DNA from: Pseudacidovorax sp.
Lineage (GTDB): Bacteria > Pseudomonadota > Gammaproteobacteria > Burkholderiales > Burkholderiaceae_C
Assembly: GCF_017991995.1 (NCBI RefSeq)
Contig: NZ_JAGOPN010000019.1
Location: 1-64,000 of the forward strand
DNA length: 64,000 nt
Direction of reading: 5' to 3'
This document shows positions 8,592 through 18,662 of the stretch, piece after piece. Made by a program: the position numbers and the translations under genes. Under the pieces are notes generated by a model. The model saw only the letters and a list, made by a program, of their open reading frames with translations, was not told the origin of the DNA and did not search any database. How positions within the stretch are numbered: position 1 is the stretch's first letter; every line of letters begins with the position of its first letter.

Positions 8592-9542
8592 AATCGGTTC
8601 TTCTCATCGTGGTGTTCGCCCTCGTGGTGGGCGCCATTCCGCTCGTCACCACCTCGGGGGTCTGGCTCAACTTCGTCATGATGGCGCTCTACGCGGCGCT
8701 GCTGGCGCAGGCCTGGAACATCCTGGGCGGCTTCGGCGGGCAGTTCTCCTTCGGGCATGCGCTGTTCTTCGGCTTCGGCGCCTATGTGCAGGCCATCGCG
8801 CAGCTGCAGTGGGGCCTCAACCCCTGGGTGGCGCTGGTGGCGGCGGCTGGCGTCGCGGCGCTGGTCGGCTTGATCGTGGGGGCGCTGAGCTTCCGCTACG
8901 GCCTCAAGGGCTCGTACTTCGCGCTGGTCACGCTGGCCTTCGCGGAGGTGTGCCGCATCCTGGCGCTGTCGCTGCCCTTCACCGGGGCCGGCGTCGGCCT
9001 GATGGTGCCGCTGCGCGAGTCGGTGGCCAACCTGCAGTTCGGCTCGCGGGTGGGATACCTGTACGTGATCCTCGCCATGGTGGTGGCGGCCCTGCTGGTC
9101 AGTGCCTGGCTGCGCCACTCGCGCTTCGGCGCCTACCTCCAGGCGGTGCGCGACAACGAGGACGCGGCCCGCGCGGCCGGCGTCGATCCGCTGCGCGTCA
9201 AGCTCGGCGCCATCGTGCTGTCGGGCGGCTTCATGGGCCTGGCCGGTGCCTTCTATGTGCAGGTGTTCCAGTACATCGACCCGGGCATCGCCTTCGGCTC
9301 CACCGCCTCCGTGGAGGCGCTGGTGGCGGCCATCGTGGGCGGCATGGGCACCGTGTGGGGCCCGCTGCTGGGCGCCTTCGCGCTGCATGTGCTGGCCGAC
9401 CTGACGCGCAACCTGTTCGGCGAGCTGCCGGGCATCAACATGGTCATCTATGGCTGCGTGCTGGTGCTGATCGTGATGTTCCTGCCGCGCGGCATCGCCG
9501 GCGTGGGGCAGAACGTGCGCCGGCTCTGGAAGGGAGGCCGCG

Positions 9543-9550
<8 letters not shown>
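8588..9550 (+). CDS. livM: Branched-chain-type ABC transporter permease LivM
   Basis: 320 residues from the ATG at 8588, which overlaps the livH stop. The frame is open further upstream, but only this start keeps a normal LivM N-terminus. Conserved parts are LAQAWNILGGFGGQFSFGHA, the coupling loop SRFGAYLQAVRDNEDAARAAG and the IVGGMGTVWGPLLGAF segment near the C-terminus. It pairs with LivH in the inner membrane. It overlaps livG by 8 bases. Confidence 0.94.
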
Positions 9551-10309
<759 letters not shown>

Positions 10310-10313
<4 letters not shown>

Positions 10314-11074
10314 GTGCACAAGCGATCGATACGCAGGTCGTGCGCGACGCGAGCACGACCGCCGCGGAGACCCTGCTCGACGTGCGCGGCCTGCGCGGCG
10401 GCTATGGCCGCATCGAGGTGCTGCGCGGCGTGGACCTGCAGGTCGCGCGCGGCGAGATGGTGGCCCTGCTGGGCAGCAACGGCGCCGGCAAGACCACCTT
10501 CAACCACACGCTGTGCGGCCTGGTGAAACCCTGGTCGGGCTCGGTGCGCTTCAACGGCGTGGAGCTGGGCGGCGCGCATTACCGCGAGGTGGTGCGGGCG
10601 GGCCTGATCCAGGTGCCCGAGGGCCGCAAGATCTTCCCCAACCTGAGCGTGATGGAGAACCTGGAGCTGGGCTCCTTCACCCGCGGCCGGGCGCGCCGCG
10701 CGCAGAACCTGGAGAAGGTGTTCGGCATCTTCCCGCGGCTCAAGGAGCGCACCGCCCAGTTGGCCGGCACCATGAGCGGTGGCGAGCAGCAGATGCTGGC
10801 CATCGGCCGCGGCCTGATGGCCGAGCCCGAGTTGCTGATCCTCGACGAGCCCTCGCTCGGCCTGTCGCCGCTGCTGGTGGAGGAGATGTTCGCCCTCATC
10901 GGCCGCCTGCGCGGCGAGGGCCTGGCCATCCTGCTCGTGGAGCAGAACGTGGGTCAGGCGCTGGAGATGGCCGATCGCGCCTACGTGATCGAGAACGGCA
11001 GCATGCGCTTCTCGGGTCGTCCGGAGGAACTCCTCAACTCCGACGCCCTGCGCCGCGCTTACCTGGGGGTATGA
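10310..11074 (+). CDS. livF: ABC transporter ATPase LivF
   Basis: 254 residues from the ATG at 10310, overlapping the livG stop. Walker A is GSNGAGKTTFNHTLCGL, LivF-type IQVPEGRKIFPNLSVMENLE follows, then signature TMSGGEQQMLAIGRGL and Walker B LLILDEPSLGLSP. The residue after the Walker A threonines is Phe instead of the usual Leu. It is the second ATPase of the importer. The next gene starts 1 base after its stop. Confidence 0.94.
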
Positions 11075-11075
11075 C

Positions 11076-12395
11076 ATGAGCACCCCTCAGACCCTGGCGC
11101 AGAAGCTCATCGCGCAAGCCGCGGGCGTGCCCACCGTGCGCGAAGGCGAGATCGTCAACTGCCGCGTGGACCTGGCCATGTTCCACGACTCCTCCGGCCC
11201 GCGCCGGCTCAAGCCCATGCTGGAGGAGCTGGGCGCGCGCATCTGGGATCCGTCCCGCGTGGTGCTGGTGATGGACCACTTCGTGCCCGAGGCCGACGAC
11301 GACGCGCGGCGCATCGTGCGCATCGCGCGCGACTGGGCGGCCGAGCAGGGCCTGCCCCATGTGCACGACAGCCAGGGCATCTGCCATGTGGTGCTGCCGC
11401 AGAAGGGCCACCTGCGCCCGGGCTTGTTCTGCGTCGGCGGCGATTCGCATTCGCCCACCGGCGGCGCCTTCGGCAGCTACATGTTCGGGATCGGCAGCAC
11501 CGAGATGCTGGGCGTGGTCGTCACCGGCGAGATCTGGGTGAAGGTGCCACGCACCCTGCGCATGCGCTGGCAGGGCGGCCTGGCCGACGGCGTCTGCGCC
11601 AAGGACATGATGCTGCACATGATCGGCCGCCTGGGCATGAACGGCGGCGACTACCAGGCGGTGGAGTACGCGGGCGACACGGTGCGCGGCCTCTCGATGG
11701 CCGAGCGCATGACGCTGTCCAACCTGAGCGCCGAGCTGGGCGCCCAGGCCGGCCTGGTGGCGCCCGATGCCACCACCGCCGCCTGGCTGCGCGAGGTCGG
11801 CGTGACGGTGAGCGACGAGGAGCTCGCCCGCTGGCAGACCGATGAAGACGCCGTGTGCATCGACCACGATTTCGACGCGAGCGAGCTGGTGCCCATGGTG
11901 GCGCTGCCTCACAGCCCGCAGAACGGCCGCACGGTCGACGCGGTGGCTGACGAGCCGGTGCAGCTGGCCTACATCGGCGCTTGCACCGGTGCCAAGCTGG
12001 AGGACCTGCAGGCCGCCGCCCGCGTGCTGGCCGGGCGTCGCATCGCCCCCGGCATGCGGCTGCTGGTGGCGCCGGCCAGCGTGCACGACTGGCAGCGGGC
12101 CGAGGCCACGGGCGTGGCCCAGGTGCTGCGCGATGCGGGCGCCGAGCTGCTGCCCAGCGCCTGCGGTGCCTGCGCCGGCTACGGCCAGGCCATCCAGGGC
12201 GCGACGCGGGTCATCTCCAGCACGGCGCGCAATTTCAAGGGCCGCATGGGCTCGGCGCAGGCCGAGGTGTTCCTGGCCTCGCCCTACACCGTGGCGGCCT
12301 CGGCGCTGCGCGGGCGCGTCACCGATCCGCGCGAGCTGCTGGCGGACGGGCGCTCTTCCGCCGTCACTTTTTCATCGCCGAGCGCAAAGCCATGA
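11076..12395 (+). CDS. Aconitase-family hydro-lyase, large subunit (LeuC / dimethylmaleate-hydratase-like)
   Basis: 439 residues. The [4Fe-4S] ligands Cys303 (YIGACTGAK), Cys363 and Cys366 (SACGACAGYG) are all present, as is a GGDSHSPTGGAFG block where LeuC has GDSHTCT. The length and isolated large/small subunit pair fit 3-isopropylmalate dehydratase relatives, including dimethylmaleate hydratase and methylmalate dehydratase. No leuB/leuA neighbours occur. A lyase of the methylisocitrate/dimethylmalate type sits in the same operon, so a catabolic hydratase of a substituted maleate or malate is more likely than leucine synthesis (inference). Confidence 0.82.
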   Translation: MSTPQTLAQKLIAQAAGVPTVREGEIVNCRVDLAMFHDSSGPRRLKPMLEELGARIWDPSRVVLVMDHFVPEADDDARRIVRIARDWAAEQGLPHVHDSQGICHVVLPQKGHLRPGLFCVGGDSHSPTGGAFGSYMFGIGSTEMLGVVVTGEIWVKVPRTLRMRWQGGLADGVCAKDMMLHMIGRLGMNGGDYQAVEYAGDTVRGLSMAERMTLSNLSAELGAQAGLVAPDATTAAWLREVGVTVSDEELARWQTDEDAVCIDHDFDASELVPMVALPHSPQNGRTVDAVADEPVQLAYIGACTGAKLEDLQAAARVLAGRRIAPGMRLLVAPASVHDWQRAEATGVAQVLRDAGAELLPSACGACAGYGQAIQGATRVISSTARNFKGRMGSAQAEVFLASPYTVAASALRGRVTDPRELLADGRSSAVTFSSPSAKP

Positions 12396-12925
12396 GCGCA
12401 TCTCTACTTACCGACGGCGCGGTGCTAGGCCACAGCGTGTGGCGCCTGGGCGCCAATGTCGACACCGACGCGCTGGCCCCCGGCCACGCCATGAAGTTCG
12501 GCATGGACGTCATCGCGCGCCACTGCCTCGAATCGATGCGGCCGGAATTCGCCGCCCAGGTGCGTCCTGGCGACGTGGTGGTGGCCGGGCCGGGCTTCGG
12601 CATCGGCTCCTCGCGCGAGCAGGCCGCGTCCGTGCTCGTGGCCCTGGGCGTGCGCGCCGTCATCGCGCCCAGCTACAGCGGCCTGTACTTCCGCAATGCC
12701 TTCAACGTCGGCCTGCTGCTGCTGACCTGCCCGGACGTTGGCGCGCTGCAGGAAGGCGAGCGCATCGGCCTGGCGGTGGACGACCCCGATCGGCCCCTGG
12801 TGCTGGCGGCCGACGGCCAGGTGCTCGCCTGCGAGCCCGTCCCCGCCTTCCTGATGGCGCGGGTGCGCGCCGGCGGCCTGCTCAACGAACTCAAGCAACG
12901 CTTCTCCAAGGAATCCCATGTCTGA
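12392..12925 (+). CDS. Aconitase-family hydro-lyase, small subunit (LeuD-like)
   Basis: 177 residues from the ATG at 12392, which overlaps the large-subunit stop. LeuD swivel-domain marks are GANVDTDALAPGHAMKF, a GFGIGSSREQAA loop (substrate carboxylate binding) and IAPSYSGLYFRNAFNVGL. It completes the active site of the large subunit. The overlap implies paired translation and complex formation. It overlaps hyuB by 8 bases. Confidence 0.88.
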   Translation: MSASLLTDGAVLGHSVWRLGANVDTDALAPGHAMKFGMDVIARHCLESMRPEFAAQVRPGDVVVAGPGFGIGSSREQAASVLVALGVRAVIAPSYSGLYFRNAFNVGLLLLTCPDVGALQEGERIGLAVDDPDRPLVLAADGQVLACEPVPAFLMARVRAGGLLNELKQRFSKESHV

Positions 12926-14603
12926 AGCCACACTCGATCCCGTCACGCTGGCGGTGCTCAAGGGGCGACTCGAGCAGATCGCCGACGAGATGGACGCGAC
13001 GCTCTACCGCAGCGCGTTCAATCCCATCATTGCCGAGGCGCACGACGCCTGCCACGGCCTGTACGACGCCCAGAGTGGCGACACGCTGGTGCAGGGCAAA
13101 TCGGGCCTGCCGGTGTTCGTGGGCGCCATGGCCTTCGCGGTGCGCGCCGCCAAGCGCGCGGCCGAGGCCCTGGGCGGCATGCGCGAGGGCGAGGTCTGGC
13201 TGTTCAACGACCCCTACGAGGGCGGCACCCATGCCAACGACTTCAAGCTGGTGCGTCCGGTGTTCCGCGACGGCCGGCTGCTGTGCTTCCTGGCCTCGGC
13301 CGCGCACTGGCACGACGTGGGCGGCGCGGTGCCGGGCAACTACAACCCCGCGGCCACCGAATGCTGGCAGGAGGCCGTGCAGATCCCGCCGGTGCGCATC
13401 GTGCAGGGCGGCCAGATCAACCCCGACGTGCTGGCCATCCTGCGGGCCAACACCCGGCTGCCCGACAGCCTGTGGGGCGACCTCAACGGCCAGCTGGCCG
13501 CGCTGGAGCTGGGCGCGCGCCGCCTGGCCGAGCTGCTCGACGCCTACGGCGATGCCGTGGTGCTGCAGGCCCTGCAGGCGCTGCGCGAGCGCGCCCGCCG
13601 GCTGATGCGCGCGCAGATCGCCTCGCTGCCCGACGGCGTCTATCGCTTCTCGGACGTGCTCGACAACGACGGCGTGGTCGACGAACCCCTCACCATCGCG
13701 CTGGACATGACGGTGGAGGGCGAGCGACTGGTGCTGGACTTCTCGCGCAGCTCGCCGCAGTGCCAGGGCCCCGTCAACATCTCGCGCGCCACCGCGGTGG
13801 CGGCCTGCTACGTGGCGCTCAAGCACCTGTTCCCCGAGGTGCCGGCCAATGCCGGCGTGCTCGATGCGGTGGAGTTCGTCATGCCCGAGGGGCTGGTCAT
13901 CACGGCGCAGAGGCCACGGCCGGTGGGCGGCTACACCGAGACCATCCTGCGCATGATCGACGTCATCTTCAGCGCCGCGGCCCAGGCCGATCCGCGCCGC
14001 GCCGTGGCCCAGGCCTACGGCACCATCAATGCGCTGTCCATCGCCGGCCACCGCAGCGAGGGCGCGCGCAGCGGCCAGCGCTGGGTGATGTTCAGCTTCT
14101 TCGGCGGCGGCCACGGCGCCCATGCGGGCGGCGACGGCCTCAACCACGGCAATGCGCCGATCTCCACCGCCACCATCCCGCCGCTGGAGATCCTGGAGGC
14201 CGCCTATCCCGTGCGCTTCACCGAATGGGCCCTGCGCCCCGGCTCGGGCGGCGACGGCACGCACCGCGGCGGCCTGGGTGCCGTCTACGAGATCGAACTG
14301 CTGGAGCGCCAGGCCCAGGCCTTCGTCTTCGGCGAGCGCGGCAAGTCGGCGCCCAAGGGCATTGCCGGCGGCGGCGATGCGCAGGCCAACCGCTTCAGCT
14401 GGCATTCGCAGGGCGCGTGGCACACGCCGCCCATGGTGTCGAAGATGCTGGGCATCACCCTGGAGCGCGGCGACCGCGTGCGGCTCGAAACCCCCGGCGG
14501 CGGTGGCTGGGGCCCGCCCGAGGCGCGCAGCGCCGACGAACGCGCGGTGGATGCCCGCCGCGGCTACCTGGCCGACGCGGCCAACCCGGGAGAACAGCAA
14601 TGA
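12918..14603 (+). CDS. hyuB: Hydantoinase B / oxoprolinase-family subunit
   Basis: 561 residues, usual length for HyuB. Recognisable segments are DPVTLAVLKGRLEQIADEMD, LFNDPYEGGTHANDFKLVRP, FSRSSPQCQGPVNISRATA and RGGLGAVYEIELLE, with the terminal ETPGGGGWGPPEAR. HyuB works with HyuA in ATP-dependent opening of cyclic amides (hydantoins, 5-oxoproline), or, in related enzymes, carboxylation. It overlaps both neighbours, so it is made together with HyuA. Confidence 0.92.
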   Translation: MSEATLDPVTLAVLKGRLEQIADEMDATLYRSAFNPIIAEAHDACHGLYDAQSGDTLVQGKSGLPVFVGAMAFAVRAAKRAAEALGGMREGEVWLFNDPYEGGTHANDFKLVRPVFRDGRLLCFLASAAHWHDVGGAVPGNYNPAATECWQEAVQIPPVRIVQGGQINPDVLAILRANTRLPDSLWGDLNGQLAALELGARRLAELLDAYGDAVVLQALQALRERARRLMRAQIASLPDGVYRFSDVLDNDGVVDEPLTIALDMTVEGERLVLDFSRSSPQCQGPVNISRATAVAACYVALKHLFPEVPANAGVLDAVEFVMPEGLVITAQRPRPVGGYTETILRMIDVIFSAAAQADPRRAVAQAYGTINALSIAGHRSEGARSGQRWVMFSFFGGGHGAHAGGDGLNHGNAPISTATIPPLEILEAAYPVRFTEWALRPGSGGDGTHRGGLGAVYEIELLERQAQAFVFGERGKSAPKGIAGGGDAQANRFSWHSQGAWHTPPMVSKMLGITLERGDRVRLETPGGGGWGPPEARSADERAVDARRGYLADAANPGEQQ

Positions 14604-16645
14604 GCGACGCGCGCACCCGTGTCGTCGGCGTGGACGTCGGCGGCACCTTCACCGACCTCTTCGTGCTCGACGAGGCGGCCGGTACCGCCGAGATCGTCAA
14701 GGTACCCTCCACCCGCGGCGAGGAATCGGTGGGCTTCATGAACGGCATCGCGCGCGTGGACGACCGCGGCGCGCAGAGCCTGGCCACCATCATCCACGGC
14801 ACCACCGTGGGCACCAACGCGCTGCTGGAGCGCAAGGTGGCCCGCACCGGACTGATCACCACGCGGGGCTTTCGCGACGTGCTGGAGATGCGCCGGCGCG
14901 ACCGGCCCCAGACCTGGGGCCTGCGCGGCGGCTTCGAGCCTGTGATCGAGCGCGCCCTGCGCCTGGAGGTGGACGAACGCGTGCTGGCCGACGGCAGCGT
15001 GCACACGCCGGTGGACCTGGACCAGGTGCGCAGCGCCGCCCGCCAGCTGCTGGAGCAGGGCTGCGAGGCGGTGTGCGTGTTCTTCATCAACACCTATGCC
15101 AACCCCAGCAACGAGCACGCCGCCGCAGCGGCGGTGCGCGCGCTCTGGCCCAACGACCATGTGACGGCCGCGGCCGAGGTGCTGCCCGAGATCCGCGAGT
15201 TCGAGCGCGCCTCCACCGCCAGCCTCAATGCCGCGCTGCAGCCCGTGGTGGGCCGCTACCTGGAGCGGCTGGACGGCGACCTGCGCGCGCGCGGCTTCGG
15301 CGGCGAGCTGCTGATCGTGCAGAGCAACGGCGGGGTGATGTCGCGCCGCACCGCGGGCGAACTGCCGGTGCGCACGGCGCTCTCCGGCCCGGCCGCGGGC
15401 GTCATCGCCTGCGCAGCCATCGCCACGGCCGCGGGGCATCCGGACGTGATCACCGGCGACATCGGCGGCACCTCCTTCGACGTGTCGCTCATCGCGGGCG
15501 GGCAGGCGGCCCTGGCCTCGCAGACCAGCATCGACTTCGGCCTGGTGGTGCGCTCGCCCATGATCCAGATCGAGACCATCGGCGCCGGCGGCGGCTCCAT
15601 CGCCAGCGTGGATGCGGGCGGCATGCTGCAGGTCGGGCCCGAGTCCGCCGGCAGCGTGCCCGGCCCGGCATGCTATGGCCGCGGCAACGAGCGGCCCACC
15701 GTGACCGACGCCAACGTGCTGCTGGGCCGCATCGCGGCGCAGCGTCCCCTGGGCGGCGGGCTGCTGGGCGCGCTGGACGTGGAGAAGGCCCGCGAGGCCA
15801 TCCGCCACCACGTGGCCGAGCCGCTGGGCCTGGACGTGCTGGCCGCGGCCGAGGCCATCCTCACGGTGGCCAATGCCAAGATGGCCGGCGCGATGCGGCT
15901 GGTGTCCATCGAGCGCGGCCACGACCCGCGGCGCTTCGCCTACATGCCCTTCGGCGGCGGTGGCGGCCTGCATGTGTGCGCCATGATGCGCGAGGTGGGC
16001 GTGGTCACCGGCATCGTGCCGCGCTACCCCGGCGTCACCTCGGCCCTGGGCTGCGTGATGGCCGACATGCGCCACGACGCGGTCCAGACCCTCAACCAGG
16101 ACCTGGCCGCCATCGACTTCGCCGCGCTGCGCGAACTGCGCGCCGGCTTCGCGTCGCGCTGCCGCGCCCGGCTGGACAGTGCCGGCGTGGCCTTCGAGTC
16201 GGTGCGCGAGGAGCTGGTGCTGGACATGCTCTACCAGGGCCAGACGCACACCGTGGCTGTGCCGGTGCGCGCCGATGCGCTCGATGCCGACGCCGCCCGC
16301 GCCGCCTTCGAGGCTGCCTACCGCGCCGAGTTCGGCCGCGTGCTCGACGGCATCGGCCTGCGGGTCATGAACCTGCGCTATGCCCTCATCGGCGTGCGGC
16401 CCAAGTTCGACCTGTCCGTGCTGGCGCCGCGCGGCGAGGGGCGCACCGAGCCCCTGGGCGAGCAGCCGGTCTACTTCGGCGGCGACTGGGTGCAGGCACG
16501 CCGCTACGCGCGGCTGGACCTGCCGGTGGGCGCGCGCATCGCCGGCCCGGCCATCCTCGAACAGGCCGACACCACCGTGTGGCTCGAACCCGGCTTCGAG
16601 GCCGTGGTCGACGCCCTGGGCAACCTCATCCTTCGCCAGCCATGA
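14600..16645 (+). CDS. hyuA: Hydantoinase A / oxoprolinase-family ATP-binding subunit
   Basis: 681 residues from the ATG at 14600 overlapping the hyuB stop. It carries the N-terminal VVGVDVGGTFTDLFVLDE phosphate-binding loop, IIHGTTVGTNALLERK, ALSGPAAGVIACA and DIGGTSFDVSLI (ASKHA-type ATPase fold). HyuA phosphorylates the ring carbonyl of the substrate so that the ring can be opened. Which ring is cut cannot be read from the sequence. Next gene starts by ATGA overlap. Confidence 0.92.
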   Translation: MSDARTRVVGVDVGGTFTDLFVLDEAAGTAEIVKVPSTRGEESVGFMNGIARVDDRGAQSLATIIHGTTVGTNALLERKVARTGLITTRGFRDVLEMRRRDRPQTWGLRGGFEPVIERALRLEVDERVLADGSVHTPVDLDQVRSAARQLLEQGCEAVCVFFINTYANPSNEHAAAAAVRALWPNDHVTAAAEVLPEIREFERASTASLNAALQPVVGRYLERLDGDLRARGFGGELLIVQSNGGVMSRRTAGELPVRTALSGPAAGVIACAAIATAAGHPDVITGDIGGTSFDVSLIAGGQAALASQTSIDFGLVVRSPMIQIETIGAGGGSIASVDAGGMLQVGPESAGSVPGPACYGRGNERPTVTDANVLLGRIAAQRPLGGGLLGALDVEKAREAIRHHVAEPLGLDVLAAAEAILTVANAKMAGAMRLVSIERGHDPRRFAYMPFGGGGGLHVCAMMREVGVVTGIVPRYPGVTSALGCVMADMRHDAVQTLNQDLAAIDFAALRELRAGFASRCRARLDSAGVAFESVREELVLDMLYQGQTHTVAVPVRADALDADAARAAFEAAYRAEFGRVLDGIGLRVMNLRYALIGVRPKFDLSVLAPRGEGRTEPLGEQPVYFGGDWVQARRYARLDLPVGARIAGPAILEQADTTVWLEPGFEAVVDALGNLILRQP

Positions 16646-17232
16646 AAACCGCCCTGGTCATCATCGACCTGCAGAACGACTTCCTCGACGCCCGCGGCGC
16701 CTATGCCCGCGGCGGCTGTGCCAACCCCGCCGCGCAGGCGCTGCCCGAGCGCGTGCTGCCGCTGGCGCAGGCCGTGCGCGCGGCGGGCGGCCTGGTGGTG
16801 GCCAGCCAGTTCACGCTGTGGCCCGGCGTGGGCGGTGCGCCCATGATCTCGCCGCACCTGCTGGCGCTGCGGCCCTTCCTGCGGCAGGGCGACTTCGCGC
16901 CCGGCAGCTGGGGCCAGGCCAATGTGGAGCTGCTGCAGCCGGTCATCGACGCCACGGTGCACAAGGTGGCGTACTCCGCCTTCTTCAACACCCAGCTCGA
17001 CTGGCTGCTGCGCAAGAACGGCATCGAGCGCGTGGCGGTGTGCGGCATCGTCACCAACGGGGGCGTGGCCAGCACCGTGCGCGATGCGCACATGCGCGAC
17101 TACGACACCTGGGTGGTGGCCGACGGCTGCGCCGCCTTCAAGCCCGAGACCCATGCGACCGCACTGGCCGACATGGCCACCGTGGCCCATGTGGTGGACT
17201 GCGCCGACTTCGGCGCGCGGGTGCTGGCATGA
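16642..17232 (+). CDS. Isochorismatase-fold hydrolase lacking the catalytic Cys
   Basis: 196 residues. The fold is clear: LVIIDLQNDFL with Asp9, an HKVAYSAFFNT strand with Lys108, and VCGIVTNGGVASTVRDA. In amidase members (nicotinamidase, N-carbamoylsarcosine amidase, maleamate amidohydrolase) the nucleophile is the Cys in T-x-x-C-V. Here that position is Gly141, as in true isochorismatases (PhzD, EntB), which use no nucleophile. The Asp and Lys are kept. It is therefore unlikely to act as a thiol amidase; vinyl-ether or other hydrolysis is possible. ATGA-coupled on both sides within the operon. Confidence 0.85.
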   Translation: MKTALVIIDLQNDFLDARGAYARGGCANPAAQALPERVLPLAQAVRAAGGLVVASQFTLWPGVGGAPMISPHLLALRPFLRQGDFAPGSWGQANVELLQPVIDATVHKVAYSAFFNTQLDWLLRKNGIERVAVCGIVTNGGVASTVRDAHMRDYDTWVVADGCAAFKPETHATALADMATVAHVVDCADFGARVLA

Positions 17233-18662
17233 GCGGCCCTCCGGCCGCCACGGCCGGGACGGGCACGGCGGCCCGGGTGGTGGTCGAGCCGGGCTTCGAG
17301 GCGCCGGTGCAGACCGATGTGCTGATCGTGGGCGCGGGCGCCTGCGGCCTCGTGGCCGCACTGCTGCTCGCCGATCTGGGCGTCGAGGCGGTGGTGCTGG
17401 AGCGCGATGCACAGCCCAGCGGCTCGACCAGCCTGTCCTCCGGCTTCATTCCGGCGGCCGGTACACGCACGCAGCAGGCGCTGGGCGTGCAGGACAGTGC
17501 CGAGCGCTTCGCCGAAGACATCCAGGCCAAGGCCCACGGCACGGCGGCGTCGGCCCTGGTGGCGGCCTACACGCAGGCCATCGCCCCGGCGCTGGACCAT
17601 CTCGAATCGCGCCATGGCCTGCAGTGGGAAGTGCTGACGGGCTTTCTCTATCCGGGCCACAGCCGCCATCGCATGCACACGCTGGCCGCCCGCACCGGCG
17701 TCGCGCTGGAGCAGGCGCTGGAGGCCGCGGTCGAGGCGGCGGCGGTGCCCATCCTCTGCGAGGCGCAGGCGACCGAGCTGGTGGTCGACGCGGCGCGCCG
17801 CGTGCTCGGCGTGCGCGCGCGTCGGCCCGACGGCAGCGTGGAGGCCGTCGGCTGCCGCGCGCTGCTGCTGGCCTGTAATGGCTACGGTGGGGCGCCTGCG
17901 CTGGTGCGCCGCTACATCCCCGAGATGGCCGAGGCCACCTTCGGCGGCCACACCGGCAACGACGGCACCGCGCTGCACTGGGGCGAGGCGCTGGGCGCGC
18001 ACCTCGCGGACATGCGGGCCTACCAGGGTCACGGCTCCTGGGCGGTGCCGCATGGCGTGCTCATGACCTGGGCCCTGATGGTCGAGGGCGGGGTGCAGAT
18101 CAACCGCGAAGGCCGTCGCTTCCACGACGAGTCGCAGGGCTACTCCGAAGCCGCGCTGCATGTGGTCGCGCAGCCCGGCGGCATCGCCTGGAATGTGTTC
18201 GACACGCCGGTGCATGCGCTGGCGCAGGGCTTTCCCGACTTCGTCGACGCCGAGCGCGCCGGTGCCGTCCGGCGGGCCGATTCGCTCGAAGCGCTGGCGG
18301 GGCTCATCGGCTGCGATCCGGCGACGCTCGGCGAGACGCTGTCTGCCTGGACGCCGGGCGAGCCCGATGCCTTCGGCCGCCGGCTGCCGCGCCGCCTCGA
18401 CGCACCCTTCTACGCCGTGAAGGTGACCGGCGCCCTGTTCCATACGCAGGGCGGGCTCGACATCGATGCGCGGACCCGCGTGCTCGATGGCCAGGGGCAA
18501 CCGCTGCCCAACCTCTGGGCGGCGGGCGGCGCGGCGCGTGGCGTCTCCGGCAACCATGTCAGCGGCTACCTCTCCGGCAACGGCCTGCTCAGCGCGGTGG
18601 CGGGCGGCTACATCGCGGCCCATGACATGGCGGCCTTCCTGCGCACATCCACTTCGACATGA
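17229..18662 (+). CDS. FAD-dependent dehydrogenase, fumarate-reductase flavoprotein-like
   Basis: 477 residues. After a 30-residue lead, TDVLIVGAGACGLVAALLLADLG is the FAD-binding dinucleotide fold, followed by GSTSLSSGFIPAAG. The C-terminal half has FHDESQGYSEAALH, FHTQGGLDIDARTRVLD and the closing GNHVSGYLSGNGLLS, as in soluble fumarate reductases, tricarballylate dehydrogenase and ketosteroid dehydrogenases. It would introduce or remove a C=C bond next to a carboxylate or carbonyl. In this operon it could feed the hydro-lyase with an unsaturated acid (inference). Overlaps both neighbours by ATGA. Confidence 0.85.
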   Translation: MSGPPAATAGTGTAARVVVEPGFEAPVQTDVLIVGAGACGLVAALLLADLGVEAVVLERDAQPSGSTSLSSGFIPAAGTRTQQALGVQDSAERFAEDIQAKAHGTAASALVAAYTQAIAPALDHLESRHGLQWEVLTGFLYPGHSRHRMHTLAARTGVALEQALEAAVEAAAVPILCEAQATELVVDAARRVLGVRARRPDGSVEAVGCRALLLACNGYGGAPALVRRYIPEMAEATFGGHTGNDGTALHWGEALGAHLADMRAYQGHGSWAVPHGVLMTWALMVEGGVQINREGRRFHDESQGYSEAALHVVAQPGGIAWNVFDTPVHALAQGFPDFVDAERAGAVRRADSLEALAGLIGCDPATLGETLSAWTPGEPDAFGRRLPRRLDAPFYAVKVTGALFHTQGGLDIDARTRVLDGQGQPLPNLWAAGGAARGVSGNHVSGYLSGNGLLSAVAGGYIAAHDMAAFLRTSTST

